Positions 44,511-53,267 of a stretch of 64,000 nt of DNA are shown piece by piece (position 1 is the first letter of the stretch; each line of letters starts with the position of its first letter). Both the position numbers and the translations under genes were made by a program. Source of the DNA: Brevundimonas sp. (GTDB lineage: Bacteria; Pseudomonadota; Alphaproteobacteria; Caulobacterales; Caulobacteraceae); assembly GCF_016742135.1 (NCBI RefSeq), contig NZ_JACVCG010000004.1, forward strand, positions 124,001 to 188,000. Reading direction: 5' to 3'. The notes under the pieces were generated by a model. That model saw only the letters and a program-made list of their open reading frames with translations, was not told where the DNA came from and made no database searches.

Positions 44511-45467
44511 ATGCGCACGGCCTTTCCCGTCCTTTACATCGCGGAAGCCGACCCAGAGATGGCGGTGATGAGTTCTGGCGTGCTGGATCATCTGGTCGAG
44601 GCCCTGCCGCAGGCGCGGTTCACCGTGGTGGGCTCGCCCGCCAGCGCGCCGCTGTTTGCCGGGGTGCCGCGTCTGGACCGGACGCTGATCCTGAAAGGGG
44701 AGGGGCTGGCCGAGCTCACCGGCCTGTGGAACCAGGTGCGGAGCACGTACTGGGGTCTGGTCGTCGATATGCGCGGCACGGGACTGTCGGGCTGGCTGAG
44801 ACGAAGGAAGCGGGCCGTACGGGGCGAAATGCCGGACGGCCTGCATGCCGTCGAGGCGGCGGCCCGGGTTCTGCAACTTGATGAGGTCCCGGCACCGAGG
44901 CTGCACCCGACGCCCGAGGATGTGGAGGCCGCCGAGGCCCTGCTGGGACCCGCAGAGGGACCGCTGCTGGCCGTCGGGCCGGGGGCGGACTGGATCGGGC
45001 GTCTGTGGCCGGCCGAGCGCTATGCCAAGGTGGCGCTGGCCCTGCTGGGCGAGGGCGGACCGCTTGAGGGCGGGCGCCTGCTGATCGTCGGCGGGGGGGG
45101 GGACCGCGATGCAGCCCACACCATCCGGCTGGCCGTGCGGCGTGAGCGGGTGATCGAGGCGCAGGGCAAGCTGTCGCCGCTGGCGATGGTCGCGGCCCTG
45201 GGGCGAGCGGACTTCTATCTGGGCGGGGATTCGCTGTGGACCCAGCTGGCGGTGGCCGCGGGCGTGCCGGTCACGGCCGTATTCGGGCCATCGGACGAGT
45301 CCCTGCGCGGGCCCTGGGGCGGCCAGACCCTGCGCGGGCCACGCAGCTTTGAGGAATTCCGCGTCATGGACCCGCATTTCAATCAGGCCCTGCAGCATAT
45401 GATGGACCTTCCGGCGGAGAGGGTGTTGAAAGCCTGCATGCGGCGTCTGACGACCGATGCCGCCTGA
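44511..45467 (+). CDS. Glycosyltransferase family 9 (heptosyltransferase-like)
   Basis: GT-B fold enzyme of 318 residues of the ADP-heptose:LPS heptosyltransferase family. It shows GPGADWIGRLWPAERYAKVA (the donor-binding segment) and DFYLGGDSLWTQLAVAAGVPVTAVFGPSD near the C-terminus. Lipopolysaccharide core synthesis is likely, but the sugar is not determined. The gene contains a run of ten G residues that is in frame here and encodes Gly-Gly-Gly-Gly. Confidence 0.85.
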   Translation: MRTAFPVLYIAEADPEMAVMSSGVLDHLVEALPQARFTVVGSPASAPLFAGVPRLDRTLILKGEGLAELTGLWNQVRSTYWGLVVDMRGTGLSGWLRRRKRAVRGEMPDGLHAVEAAARVLQLDEVPAPRLHPTPEDVEAAEALLGPAEGPLLAVGPGADWIGRLWPAERYAKVALALLGEGGPLEGGRLLIVGGGGDRDAAHTIRLAVRRERVIEAQGKLSPLAMVAALGRADFYLGGDSLWTQLAVAAGVPVTAVFGPSDESLRGPWGGQTLRGPRSFEEFRVMDPHFNQALQHMMDLPAERVLKACMRRLTTDAA

Positions 45468-45489
45468 CCTGACCGGCAGGAGTATCTCC

Positions 45490-46827
45490 ATGGGCAACAG
45501 CTATGACCTGATCGTGCGGGGCGGCGAGGTCGCCAATCACGCCGGACGGGGACCGGCCGACGTGGGCGTGCGCGACGGCCGGATCGCCTTCGTCGGGGAT
45601 CTGTCGCAGGCCTCGGCCGGAGAGGTGGTGGATGCCGCGGGCCTGACTGTATTGCCGGGGGTGATCGACACCCAGGTCCATTTCCGCGAGCCGGGGCTGG
45701 AGTGGAAGGAAGACCTGGAGACCGGCAGCCGGGCGGCGGCGCTGGGCGGGGTGACCGCCGTCTTCGAAATGCCGAACACCGAGCCGACCACCACCGACGC
45801 CGACGCCATGGCCGACAAGCTGGCGCGGGCGCGGGACCGGATGTGGACAGACCACGCCTTCTACATCGGCGGCACGCATGAGAATGCGGCGTATCTGGAC
45901 GAGCTGGAGCGGCTGCCGGGCTGTTGCGGGGTCAAGGTGTTCATGGGGGCCTCGACGGGCACGCTGCTGGTCGCCGACGACGACGGAGTGCGCGATATCC
46001 TGAAGCGGGTGAACCGCCGGGCGACCTTCCACTCCGAGGACGAATACCGGCTGGCCGAGCGGCGCGGTCTGGCGCGGCCCGGGGACTGGACCAGCCACCC
46101 GGAGGTGCGCGATGTCGAAAGCGCCATCCGCAGTACGCGCAGGCTGGTGGGACTGGCGCGCGAATGTGGGGCGCGCATCCACGTGCTGCACGTGACCACC
46201 GCCGAGGAGATCGAGTTTCTGGCGGGCGCTAGGGATGTGGCCACTGTCGAGGTGACGCCCCAGCATCTGACGCTGGACGGGGACGAGGCCTACGAGCGGC
46301 TCAAGGCCTTGGCCCAGATGAACCCGCCGATCCGCAATCGACCGCATATCGAGGGGCTGTGGCGCGGCATCGCCCAGGGGGTCGTCGACGTGCTGGGCTC
46401 GGACCACGCCCCGCATACGCTCGAGGAAAAGGCGCGGCCCTATCCGGCGTCGCCGTCGGGCATGCCGGGGGTCCAGACGCTGGTGCCGGTCATGCTGACC
46501 CATGTGGCAGAGGGGCGGATGACGCTGGAGCGGTTCATCGACCTGACCTCGGCCGGGGCGCAACGCATCTTCAACATCGCCGGCAAGGGGCGGATGGCCG
46601 AGGGCTATGACGCCGACCTGACGCTGGTCGACCTGAAGGCGAAGACCGTGTTGAAGCACGAGGACATGGCCACGCGCTCGGGCTGGACCCCGTTCGACGG
46701 CATGGAGGTCCAGGGCCTGCCGATGGCGACGATCGTGCGCGGCCGGGTGGTCATGCGCGACGGCGAGCTGCAGGGCAGCGCCCACGGCCGCCCGGTGCGC
46801 TTTCAGGAGACGCTGGCGGCGGGCTGA
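45490..46827 (+). CDS. Dihydroorotase-family amidohydrolase with a variant first metal motif
   Basis: TIM-barrel amidohydrolase of 445 residues. IDTQVHFREPGLEWKEDLETGSRAAALGG is the dihydroorotase signature (residues 59-87), but the first of the two metal-binding His is Gln62 (QxH instead of HxH). Carboxylated Lys in KVFMGASTG, His in TFHSEDEY and IHVLHVTTAEE, and Asp in LGSDHAPHT look intact. It may be a true PyrC with relaxed binuclear centre or a pseudo-dihydroorotase that partners aspartate transcarbamoylase. No pyrB is adjacent. Confidence 0.82.
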   Translation: MGNSYDLIVRGGEVANHAGRGPADVGVRDGRIAFVGDLSQASAGEVVDAAGLTVLPGVIDTQVHFREPGLEWKEDLETGSRAAALGGVTAVFEMPNTEPTTTDADAMADKLARARDRMWTDHAFYIGGTHENAAYLDELERLPGCCGVKVFMGASTGTLLVADDDGVRDILKRVNRRATFHSEDEYRLAERRGLARPGDWTSHPEVRDVESAIRSTRRLVGLARECGARIHVLHVTTAEEIEFLAGARDVATVEVTPQHLTLDGDEAYERLKALAQMNPPIRNRPHIEGLWRGIAQGVVDVLGSDHAPHTLEEKARPYPASPSGMPGVQTLVPVMLTHVAEGRMTLERFIDLTSAGAQRIFNIAGKGRMAEGYDADLTLVDLKAKTVLKHEDMATRSGWTPFDGMEVQGLPMATIVRGRVVMRDGELQGSAHGRPVRFQETLAAG

Positions 46828-47689
46828 AGCTTGGGATGGCGTCATTCATCTCCTCCCCGCGCGCATCTTCTCACGCCCAAACCCCTCTCGCCCGGGGGGC
46901 AGAGGTGATGGAGAGGCGGGCGGCGCGCGGGCCGGGGGCCCGGAACCGTTGCTCCCGTGCTTTCGCCGTCAGGGAGCGTGTGTGATTTTCGGCCCCATAG
47001 CCTGGCGCCGCCCCGGTCGGTTCACGCGAGCGCCTGGGGGGACTGTCTCTTCAGCCGGGAGTCGGGGCGCCCAAAAGCTTGCGGTCCCGACCTCGCCTGT
47101 CCCGGTTCGACAGCAGGTCCCAGTCTCTCGGCCCGCGACGGGCGAGGCGTCCAGAAACACCCCGGACCCCGGGGTTTCGCCCCGGGCAATCCCGCTCGAC
47201 CGGCCTCCGCCGCCGCTTCAGTGCCTGGGTCCCGAGGCGCCTCTCCTGCGACGGAGACAGGCAGAGGGTTGCACACCCCGCGACCCGGTCGGGAAGAACG
47301 GTGCGAGAAACGGGAGGGGCGTTGAAAGGGTTGGGGAATTCGGCGGCGGATATCCGAGCTGAGGGCGTCGGCTCAGCATTCCTTTTCCCCTTCTGGGTGG
47401 AGGGCGACGCCCGACGGATGGGCCACGGAGCGGCTCGGATGAGGGGCCGTTGAGGTCAGGGCTCCCGCGTTGCGTTCTGCTCCGGATCGGACGCCCCCCT
47501 CATCCGTCAGGCTCCGCCAGACACCTTCTCCCACGATGGGGAGAAGGGGGAAGAAAGGGGTTCATCACAAAGGCCACAAAGGCGGCACGAAGGGCACAAA
47601 GGGGGCGGCGCGCACGACCTCGTTGTGTCCTCTGTGAGACCGGTGGTCGCCGTGATGAACCCTGCTTCGCAGGGAGCGGTGGAGCTGCT
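46828..47689. other. Non-coding region with repeat copy 2
   Basis: About 860 bases without a credible gene. It holds low-complexity GC-rich sequence and the second copy of the repeat also found at 14562-14753. Short open frames here are products of the repeat and of GC bias. Confidence 0.7.
47235..47570 (+). repeat. Interspersed intergenic repeat, copy 2
   Basis: 47235-47313 is identical over 79 bases to the reverse complement of 14675-14753. Further similarity runs past the GAGGGCGTCG segment. An extra block of about 190 bases, including CTCATCCGTCAGGCTCCGCC-type palindromic sequence, separates it from the shared end block (GATGGGGAGAAGGG ... GTTCATCAC, about 47535-47570). Confidence 0.85.
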
Positions 47690-48625
47690 CTAGCGCGGCT
47701 GCAGGATGAAGCCGGCGATGTCGGGCACGACCGGCGCGGCCAGCGGCAGGGCCGGATCGCCATAGGTGCGCAGGTTGGCGGCGCGCTCGGCGGGCGCCTC
47801 CTTGAGCACGTGATTGACGCCCTCCCAGACCACGAGGGTGGCGTCGGGCTGAGCGTCCGCCATGGCGCGGGCGTCGGTTTCGGTGGTCTGGATGTCGGTC
47901 AGGCCCTGGGCGATGAGGACCGGACCATCATAGTCCGCGATCAGCGCGCGCGGGTCGAGCACCAGCCAGGAGATCAGATAGGGCTGGACCGAGGGGCGGA
48001 ACAGGGACTCGAGGCCGGGGACAGACTCCACCTCACGCCCGGCCTCAAGCTCGGCCAGCGCGGTGAAGGCCTGGGTGCGCATCGGCTCGGGCAGTTGCGG
48101 GCCCAGCTGTTCCTCCAGCACGATGCGGGCCGGGCGACCGGCGCCGGCGACCAGCACCAGACCGCAGATAGCGGAGGTGTCGCGCTCGGTCGCGGCCAGG
48201 GCGATCAGCGCTCCCTCGCTGTGGCCGATCAGCCAGGCGCAGGGCAGGCCGGCCTGCTCCGCGGCCTGCGCGGCCCAGCCGACGGCATCATCGACCAGAT
48301 GGGAAAAGCGCAGGTCCTGCTCGGACATGCCGGTGAACAGGCTCTCGCCGACACCGCGCTTGTCATAGCGGACGGTGGCGATGCCCTGGGCGGCCAGACC
48401 CTCGGCGAGAAGGCGATAGGTCGAGGCGCGGATGCCCTGGGTGCTGTTGCCGTCGCGGTCGGTCGGGCCGGACCCCGCGATGATGACGCCGACAGCGCGG
48501 GGCGCGTCGGCCGGCGCCAGCCAGGTGCCGTGAAGGGGGCCGGCGTCGGTCTGAAGGGTGACGGCGGTGCCCGGGTCCTGAACGGACAGGGTGAGGGCGG
48601 CGGCGGCGATCAGGGCGGACAGCAT
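47690..48625 (-). CDS. Secreted alpha/beta hydrolase
   Basis: Protein of 311 residues with a short signal peptide (MLSALIAAAALTLSVQ). The nucleophile elbow is LIGHSEGALIAL (Ser in GHSEG), with oxyanion region IIAGSGPTDRDGNS and catalytic His in WEGVNHVLKEAP. VRYDKRGVGES is typical of this esterase subfamily. The substrate is unknown. The gene is upstream-flanked by sdpI in the same direction after 28 bases. Confidence 0.88.
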   Translation of the reverse strand: MLSALIAAAALTLSVQDPGTAVTLQTDAGPLHGTWLAPADAPRAVGVIIAGSGPTDRDGNSTQGIRASTYRLLAEGLAAQGIATVRYDKRGVGESLFTGMSEQDLRFSHLVDDAVGWAAQAAEQAGLPCAWLIGHSEGALIALAATERDTSAICGLVLVAGAGRPARIVLEEQLGPQLPEPMRTQAFTALAELEAGREVESVPGLESLFRPSVQPYLISWLVLDPRALIADYDGPVLIAQGLTDIQTTETDARAMADAQPDATLVVWEGVNHVLKEAPAERAANLRTYGDPALPLAAPVVPDIAGFILQPR

Positions 48626-48653
48626 GGGAGTGTCTCCGTCTTGAGAAACAGGA

Positions 48654-49337
48654 TCAGAAGGGCTGGCGGTCGGGGTCGCCGCGCCAGACGCGCCAGCTTT
48701 CGACAGCCGAGGCGACGGCCGCGACCAGCACGGCGACGACCACCGCGATGACGCCGAACGGCTGGGGCATGAAGGGTGCGCTGACGAGGCCGAACAGGCC
48801 GATCAGGAACAGCAGGCGGCCGGCGAGGCGGTTGGAGCGCTCCCACGCCAGCTTGCTCTTGAAGGCCCAGGGCGTGCGCACCCCGACGATCGGGTTGGGC
48901 CCGACCCGGCCGAGGAAGGCTCCGGTTGCCATCATCAGGGCGCTGAGGGCCGCCATGGGGGCGAGGGTGCCTATAGAGGTGGCACCGGACAGGCTGACGG
49001 CCGCGGCGAACAGCGAAGCCCCGGTCAGGGCGATGAGGGTGACCAGTTGCGCAAAACACAGGGAACGGGCGCGGCCCGGGTCACCGGCCTTGCGCGCGAA
49101 ATGACCCAGGCCACCGCTGAGGGCGAGGGTCGCAAGACCCAGCCCCAGGATCAGGCCGCCGACCGTCTCGCGCCCGGCCCAGTCATCGGCGTCGCCATGG
49201 ACGTTGAAGTGAATGGGCATCAGGCCGGTGGGGCCAGCGAAGAAGATCCAGAGTCCGAGCCCCAGCAGGAGGGCCGAGATGCCGAGCGTGGCCACATCGA
49301 GGGCCGAGGCAGGGGCGGATGGGCGGGAGTCAGTCAC
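48654..49337 (-). CDS. SdpI-family membrane protein
   Basis: Protein of 227 residues with six or more membrane helices. The family signature is GPNPIVGVRTPWAFKSKLAWERSNRLAGRL (seen in part: VRTPWAFKSKLAWERSN). In Bacillus SdpI gives immunity to toxin SdpC and sequesters the repressor SdpR. No sdpC toxin gene is visible here. The gene overlaps the sdpR-like gene by eight bases, so the pair is co-translated. Confidence 0.9.
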   Translation of the reverse strand: MTDSRPSAPASALDVATLGISALLLGLGLWIFFAGPTGLMPIHFNVHGDADDWAGRETVGGLILGLGLATLALSGGLGHFARKAGDPGRARSLCFAQLVTLIALTGASLFAAAVSLSGATSIGTLAPMAALSALMMATGAFLGRVGPNPIVGVRTPWAFKSKLAWERSNRLAGRLLFLIGLFGLVSAPFMPQPFGVIAVVVAVLVAAVASAVESWRVWRGDPDRQPF

Positions 49338-49620
49338 GGTCCTGTGCTTCCTCTGAGGGGCTGCGGGCCCCGGTGATCGACAGGAGGAAGGCCAACGCCT
49401 CCTCCACGGCGGAAATGTCGAGGCGATAGCGGATGGTGGTGCCGTCGCGCTCGGGGTTGACCAGCCCCGCTTCCTTCAGGGCGTTCAGGTGGCCAGTGAC
49501 GGTCGGCCAGGTCATGTCAAAGGCCGCCGCGATATCGCCGGACGCCATGGGACCTTTCCTCAGCATCTCGATGATCCGACGCCGCACGGGATGCGACAGG
49601 GCCTTGAACAGGGTGTTCAT
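49330..49620 (-). CDS. SdpR-like ArsR-family transcriptional repressor
   Basis: Winged-helix regulator of 96 residues. MNTLFKALSHPVRRRIIEMLRKG is the typical start of autorepressors of this group; recognition helix is near FDMTWPTVTGHLNALKEAGL. It lacks the metal-binding Cys of ArsR. A 14-bp palindrome overlaps its ribosome site and is the likely operator for autoregulation of the sdpR-sdpI pair. Confidence 0.9.
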   Translation of the reverse strand: MNTLFKALSHPVRRRIIEMLRKGPMASGDIAAAFDMTWPTVTGHLNALKEAGLVNPERDGTTIRYRLDISAVEEALAFLLSITGARSPSEEAQDRD

Positions 49621-49626
49621 GGGATC

Positions 49627-49640
49627 TTCCTAATTAGGAA
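49627..49640. promoter_or_regulatory. Palindromic operator of the SdpR-like repressor
   Basis: TTCCTAATTAGGAA, a perfect 14-bp palindrome located 7 to 20 bases upstream of the repressor start. Its minus-strand AGGAA also forms the ribosome-binding site, so repressor binding would block transcription or initiation directly. Confidence 0.7.
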
Positions 49641-49649
49641 AAACCCTAA

Positions 49650-49790
49650 ATGCAATCCTCCCCAGCGCAGCGGGGGAGGGGGACCGTCCGAAGGATGGTG
49701 GAGGGGGCGAGCGTCAAACGCAGCCGCCCGATTTCGCCCCCTCCACCCCTAAGGGGTCCCCTTCCCCCGGTTCCCGGGGGAGGATCACAG
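49650..49790. repeat. Large imperfect palindrome between the repressor and the ErpA-type gene
   Basis: Contains a perfect 14-bp inverted repeat (GGTGGAGGGGGCGA at 49697-49710 with TCGCCCCCTCCACC at 49734-49747, 23-base loop) and flanking GGGGACC/GGTCCCC arms. It resembles the GC-rich palindromic intergenic repeats frequent in Caulobacterales. Confidence 0.75.
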
Positions 49791-49792
49791 GC

Positions 49793-50182
49793 TTAAATCG
49801 AGAAGCTGACGCCGCAGCCGCAGCTGGAGGCGGCGTTCGGGTTGCGGATGACGAATTGGGCGCCCGCGAGGTCGTCGACGAAATCGATCACCGAGCCGCT
49901 GAGGAAGGGCAGGGAGACGGGATCGACCAGGGCGGTTCGGTCGTCGGTGGTGATGCGGATGTCGTCGTCATCGGCCGACCCGACCAGGTCGAACCGGTAC
50001 TGAAAGCCCGAGCAGCCGCCGCCATCGACCGCGACCCGCAACATCAGGGGCATGCCCTTCGCCTCGGACAGATGCCGCAAACGGGCCGCCGCCGCTGACG
50101 ACAGGGTCAGCCCGTGGGCCGCAGCGCGGGTGCCGGCATCGCCGGTGGTCTCGACCCGGAAGTCTGTGGATCGTTCGGTCAT
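49793..50182 (-). CDS. erpA: A-type iron-sulfur carrier, ErpA-type
   Basis: Carrier that inserts iron-sulfur clusters in target proteins, 129 residues. The three conserved cysteines are present: [11 protein letters not shown] and the C-terminal SSCGCGVSF. The N-terminal 25 residues are an extension of low conservation. It is divergent from dgt with only 34 bases between start codons. Confidence 0.92.
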   Translation of the reverse strand: MTERSTDFRVETTGDAGTRAAAHGLTLSSAAAARLRHLSEAKGMPLMLRVAVDGGGCSGFQYRFDLVGSADDDDIRITTDDRTALVDPVSLPFLSGSVIDFVDDLAGAQFVIRNPNAASSCGCGVSFSI

Positions 50183-50216
50183 ACCGCCCTATATGAGGCC
50201 GCCACGGGCTACTGCA

Positions 50217-51425
50217 ATGCCTGTCACCCCATCGGGATCAACGCCCCTGACCGATCGTCGCCTCGCCCTCTATGCCTTGGACGCCGCAAACACGCTGGGA
50301 CGGCGGGTGCCGGAGCCTGCCAGTCGGACGCGTACGGCCTTTGCCCGCGACCGCGACCGCATCATCCATTCGACGGCCTTTCGCCGCCTGAAGGAAAAGA
50401 CCCAGGTGTTTGTGGCGCATGAGGGCGACCACTATCGGACCCGCCTGACCCACAGTCTGGAGGTGGCGCAGATTGCGCGCTCGCTGGCGCATGCGCTGCG
50501 GCTGGATACCGATCTGGCCGAGGCCGTCGCGCTGGCCCATGACCTCGGCCATCCGCCGTTTGGCCATGCGGGCGAGGACGAACTGCAGGCCTGTATGGAG
50601 CCTTGGGGAGGGTTCGATCACAACGTCCAGACGTTTCGCGTGATCACCCGGCTGGAGGAGCGATATCCGGAGTTTCTGGGCCTGAACCTGAGCTGGGAGA
50701 CCCTGGAAGCCGTCATCAAGCACAACGGCCCGGTCGACGGCATGCTGGACCGTCCGTCGTGGAAGCCGGTCGCGGAATTCTCGAAGGACTGGGACCTGAG
50801 GCTGGACAGCTTTGCCTCGCTGGAGGCTCAGGTCGCGGCCATTGCCGACGACATTGCCTATAACAATCACGATGTGGACGACGGGGTGCAGGCGGGCCTG
50901 TTTACCCTGGAGGACCTGATGGAGGTGCCGCTGATCGGGCCGATCCTGAAGGGCACGCGCGACGACTGGCCTGATCTGGACGCGCGGATGATCCGGCTGG
51001 AGGCGGTCCGGCGCATGATCGGGGCCATGATCGAGGATGTGCTGGCCGAGACGGAGCGACGTCTGAAGGCGGACGGGATCGAGACGGTCGAGGACGTGCG
51101 GACGGCGCGGCGGATGCTGGTGGCGTTTTCGCCGGACATGCTGGCCGACCTGGGGGCGCTGAGACGGTTCCTGTTCACGCGGATGTACCGCCATTATCGG
51201 GTCAACCGCACGCGCAGCCAGGCACGGAGAATCCTGTCGGAGATGTTCCAGCTGTTCCTGGCCGAGCCCGACATCCTGCCCCCCGAATGGGCGGAACGGG
51301 CGTCAAGCAGCGATCCCGCGCGCCGGGCGCGGGCGGTCTGTGACTATATCGCCGGAATGACCGACCGTTATGCGATCGAGGAACACAGAAAGCTGTTCAC
51401 ACTCGATCTGGCGCTCGATCTGTGA
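50217..51425 (+). CDS. dgt: Deoxyguanosinetriphosphate triphosphohydrolase-like protein
   Basis: HD-domain enzyme of 402 residues that removes triphosphate from dNTPs. [34 protein letters not shown] and the HD motif at 108-109 ([14 protein letters not shown]) are all present. The start [15 protein letters not shown] was chosen as the first credible one; the longer frame overlaps the divergent erpA. It leads a run dgt-SPOR-nagZ-scpA-scpB in one direction. Confidence 0.94.
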   Translation: MPVTPSGSTPLTDRRLALYALDAANTLGRRVPEPASRTRTAFARDRDRIIHSTAFRRLKEKTQVFVAHEGDHYRTRLTHSLEVAQIARSLAHALRLDTDLAEAVALAHDLGHPPFGHAGEDELQACMEPWGGFDHNVQTFRVITRLEERYPEFLGLNLSWETLEAVIKHNGPVDGMLDRPSWKPVAEFSKDWDLRLDSFASLEAQVAAIADDIAYNNHDVDDGVQAGLFTLEDLMEVPLIGPILKGTRDDWPDLDARMIRLEAVRRMIGAMIEDVLAETERRLKADGIETVEDVRTARRMLVAFSPDMLADLGALRRFLFTRMYRHYRVNRTRSQARRILSEMFQLFLAEPDILPPEWAERASSSDPARRARAVCDYIAGMTDRYAIEEHRKLFTLDLALDL

Positions 51426-51503
51426 TTCGAATGCAGGCGGCGGGAGCGCTAGGATATGCGCTCAGCCGCGCGATTCGCGGACGCATATGCATCGAGGGCC
51501 TCC

Positions 51504-52214
51504 ATGTCGCACGAAGACCCCTATCGCCAGGATCCGGGTGCCGGTCGTGACCGGGGGGCCTATACACCGCCGACCGATGAGGACCTGCCGTTCCGGCGAG
51601 GCGGCGGGGGCTATGATGCGCGCCGCAGCGGGGTCGGCGGGCCGCCCGTCACCCTGATCATCAGCGCCGCCGTGCTGCTGCTGCTGATCATCGTCGTGGT
51701 GCTCTATTACCGGGCCGGGCCGCGCGGCTCCGAGGATGCGCCGCCGGCGATCGGCACGCCGGTCGGCGAGCTGAAGGTCGAGGCCGCCGAGGAGGCCCAG
51801 CCGATCGACCCCGCCGAAGGGATCGCTGTCTATGACGAGGCCGAGCCCATCGTCACTGCCCCGACTTACGTCCCGCCTCCCGAAGCGATCCAGCCCAATG
51901 CCCGTCCGGCCGAGGCGGCAACTCCGGCACCGGCGCGGCCCCAGCCCGCCGAACGTCCGACTGTCGCGGCCGGCGGCAATTCGTCGGTGCAGATCGGGGC
52001 CTTCTCGACGCCGGGACTGGCCGACAGCGAATACGGTCGCATCGTCGGACGCTACAGCCAGTACACCGAGGGTGCGGTCAAGCGGGTGCAGGAGGTGACT
52101 TCCTCCAACGGCTCGACCCTGTACCGGACGACGGTTTCCGGTCTGAGCCGCGACCAGGCCCAGGGGCTGTGCGACGCCATCAAGGCCTCGGGCGGCGACT
52201 GCATCGTGCGCTGA
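51504..52214 (+). CDS. SPOR-domain membrane protein
   Basis: Bitopic inner-membrane protein of 236 residues. A cytoplasmic N-terminus rich in Asp and Arg precedes the helix VTLIISAAVLLLLIIVVVLYY (about 50-70). A Pro/Ala/Glu-rich periplasmic linker leads to a C-terminal SPOR domain (SSVQIGAFSTPGLADSEYGRI, LYRTTVSGLSRDQAQGLCDAI). SPOR domains bind denuded peptidoglycan at division sites. It starts 78 bases after dgt. Confidence 0.9.
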   Translation: MSHEDPYRQDPGAGRDRGAYTPPTDEDLPFRRGGGGYDARRSGVGGPPVTLIISAAVLLLLIIVVVLYYRAGPRGSEDAPPAIGTPVGELKVEAAEEAQPIDPAEGIAVYDEAEPIVTAPTYVPPPEAIQPNARPAEAATPAPARPQPAERPTVAAGGNSSVQIGAFSTPGLADSEYGRIVGRYSQYTEGAVKRVQEVTSSNGSTLYRTTVSGLSRDQAQGLCDAIKASGGDCIVR

Positions 52215-52220
52215 GGCCCG

Positions 52221-53267
52221 GTGACGCGCGCCATCATCCTGGGCTGTTCCGGCCCCCGCCTGACGCCGGCAGAGGCAGAATTCTTTGCCGAGGCCCAGCC
52301 GTTCGGCTTCATCCTGTTCCGGCGAAATGTCGAGGACCCGGCGCAGCTGGCTGAGCTGGTCGCGGCGCTCCGGGCCTGTGTCGAGCACGACGCGCCGGTG
52401 CTGATCGATCAGGAGGGCGGCCGGGTTCAGCGGATGATCCCGCCGCATTGGACCCGCTATCCGCCCGGCGCGGCCTATCTGAAGTCCAGCAATGATCTGG
52501 CAGGAGCGCGCGAGACGGCCCGGCTGGGGGCGCGGCTGATGGCGCACGACCTGCACGCCGTGGGGATCGACGTCGACTGCCTGCCGGTGCTCGATGTGCC
52601 GATACCGGGGGCGCACGACATCATCGGCGACCGGGCCTATGCCGCCGACCCGGAGCAGGTCGCCGTGCTGGGTCGGGCAGCGGCCGAGGGGCTGATGGCG
52701 GGCGGTGTCCTGCCGGTGATCAAACATATCCCCGGGCACGGGCGGGCGCTGGCCGACAGCCACCACGATCTGCCGGTGGTCAATGCCGACCGCGCTCACC
52801 TGGAGGCCTGGGACTTCATGCCGTTCCAGGCCCTGTCCGACATGCCGATCGCGATGACGGCCCACGTCGTCTACGCCGCGCTGGACCCGGAGGAGCCGGC
52901 CACGACTTCACGCCTCGTACTGGACATGGTCCGCGACGAACTGGGCTATCAGGGACTGATCCTGTCGGACGACCTGTCGATGAAGGCGTTGAAGGGCGAC
53001 CTGGAACAGCGGGCCAAAAGGGCGCTGAAAGCGGGCTGCGATGTGGTCCTGCACTGCAATGGCGATATGGCCGAGATGCAGGCGGTGCTGGCCGGGTCGA
53101 AGCCCTTGAAGGGCCGGCGGCGGAAGCGGGCCGAGGCGGCGATGGCGCGGCGCGTGCGGCTGCCCGAGCCCATGGATGTGGTGGAGGCCCGCGCGCGGTT
53201 TGACCGGCTGATGACGCCATATCTGGAGGCCAAGGCCGGACCGGATGTCGGGGAGGCGCAGGGGTGA
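52221..53267 (+). CDS. nagZ: Beta-N-acetylhexosaminidase NagZ
   Basis: Cytosolic glycoside hydrolase family 3 enzyme that releases GlcNAc from recycled muropeptides. The 348 residues include FRRNVEDP, LIDQEGGRVQRM, the catalytic-loop KHIPGHGR (168-175) and SDDLSMKAL (nucleophile Asp250 or Asp251). GTG start. The stop overlaps the scpA start by four bases. Neighbouring SPOR gene fits a cell-wall theme. Confidence 0.95.
   Translation: MTRAIILGCSGPRLTPAEAEFFAEAQPFGFILFRRNVEDPAQLAELVAALRACVEHDAPVLIDQEGGRVQRMIPPHWTRYPPGAAYLKSSNDLAGARETARLGARLMAHDLHAVGIDVDCLPVLDVPIPGAHDIIGDRAYAADPEQVAVLGRAAAEGLMAGGVLPVIKHIPGHGRALADSHHDLPVVNADRAHLEAWDFMPFQALSDMPIAMTAHVVYAALDPEEPATTSRLVLDMVRDELGYQGLILSDDLSMKALKGDLEQRAKRALKAGCDVVLHCNGDMAEMQAVLAGSKPLKGRRRKRAEAAMARRVRLPEPMDVVEARARFDRLMTPYLEAKAGPDVGEAQG

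Noticed and set aside
43635..45497. Extended frame joining ygfZ with sequence opposite the GT9 gene
   Set aside because: The YgfZ homology begins at MSTRIAS; the upstream part is antisense to the GT9 gene.
47022..47276. Small open frame beginning MCNPLPVSVAGEAP, similar to a frame start at 14712
   Set aside because: The shared peptide comes from the interspersed repeat itself, not from homologous genes.
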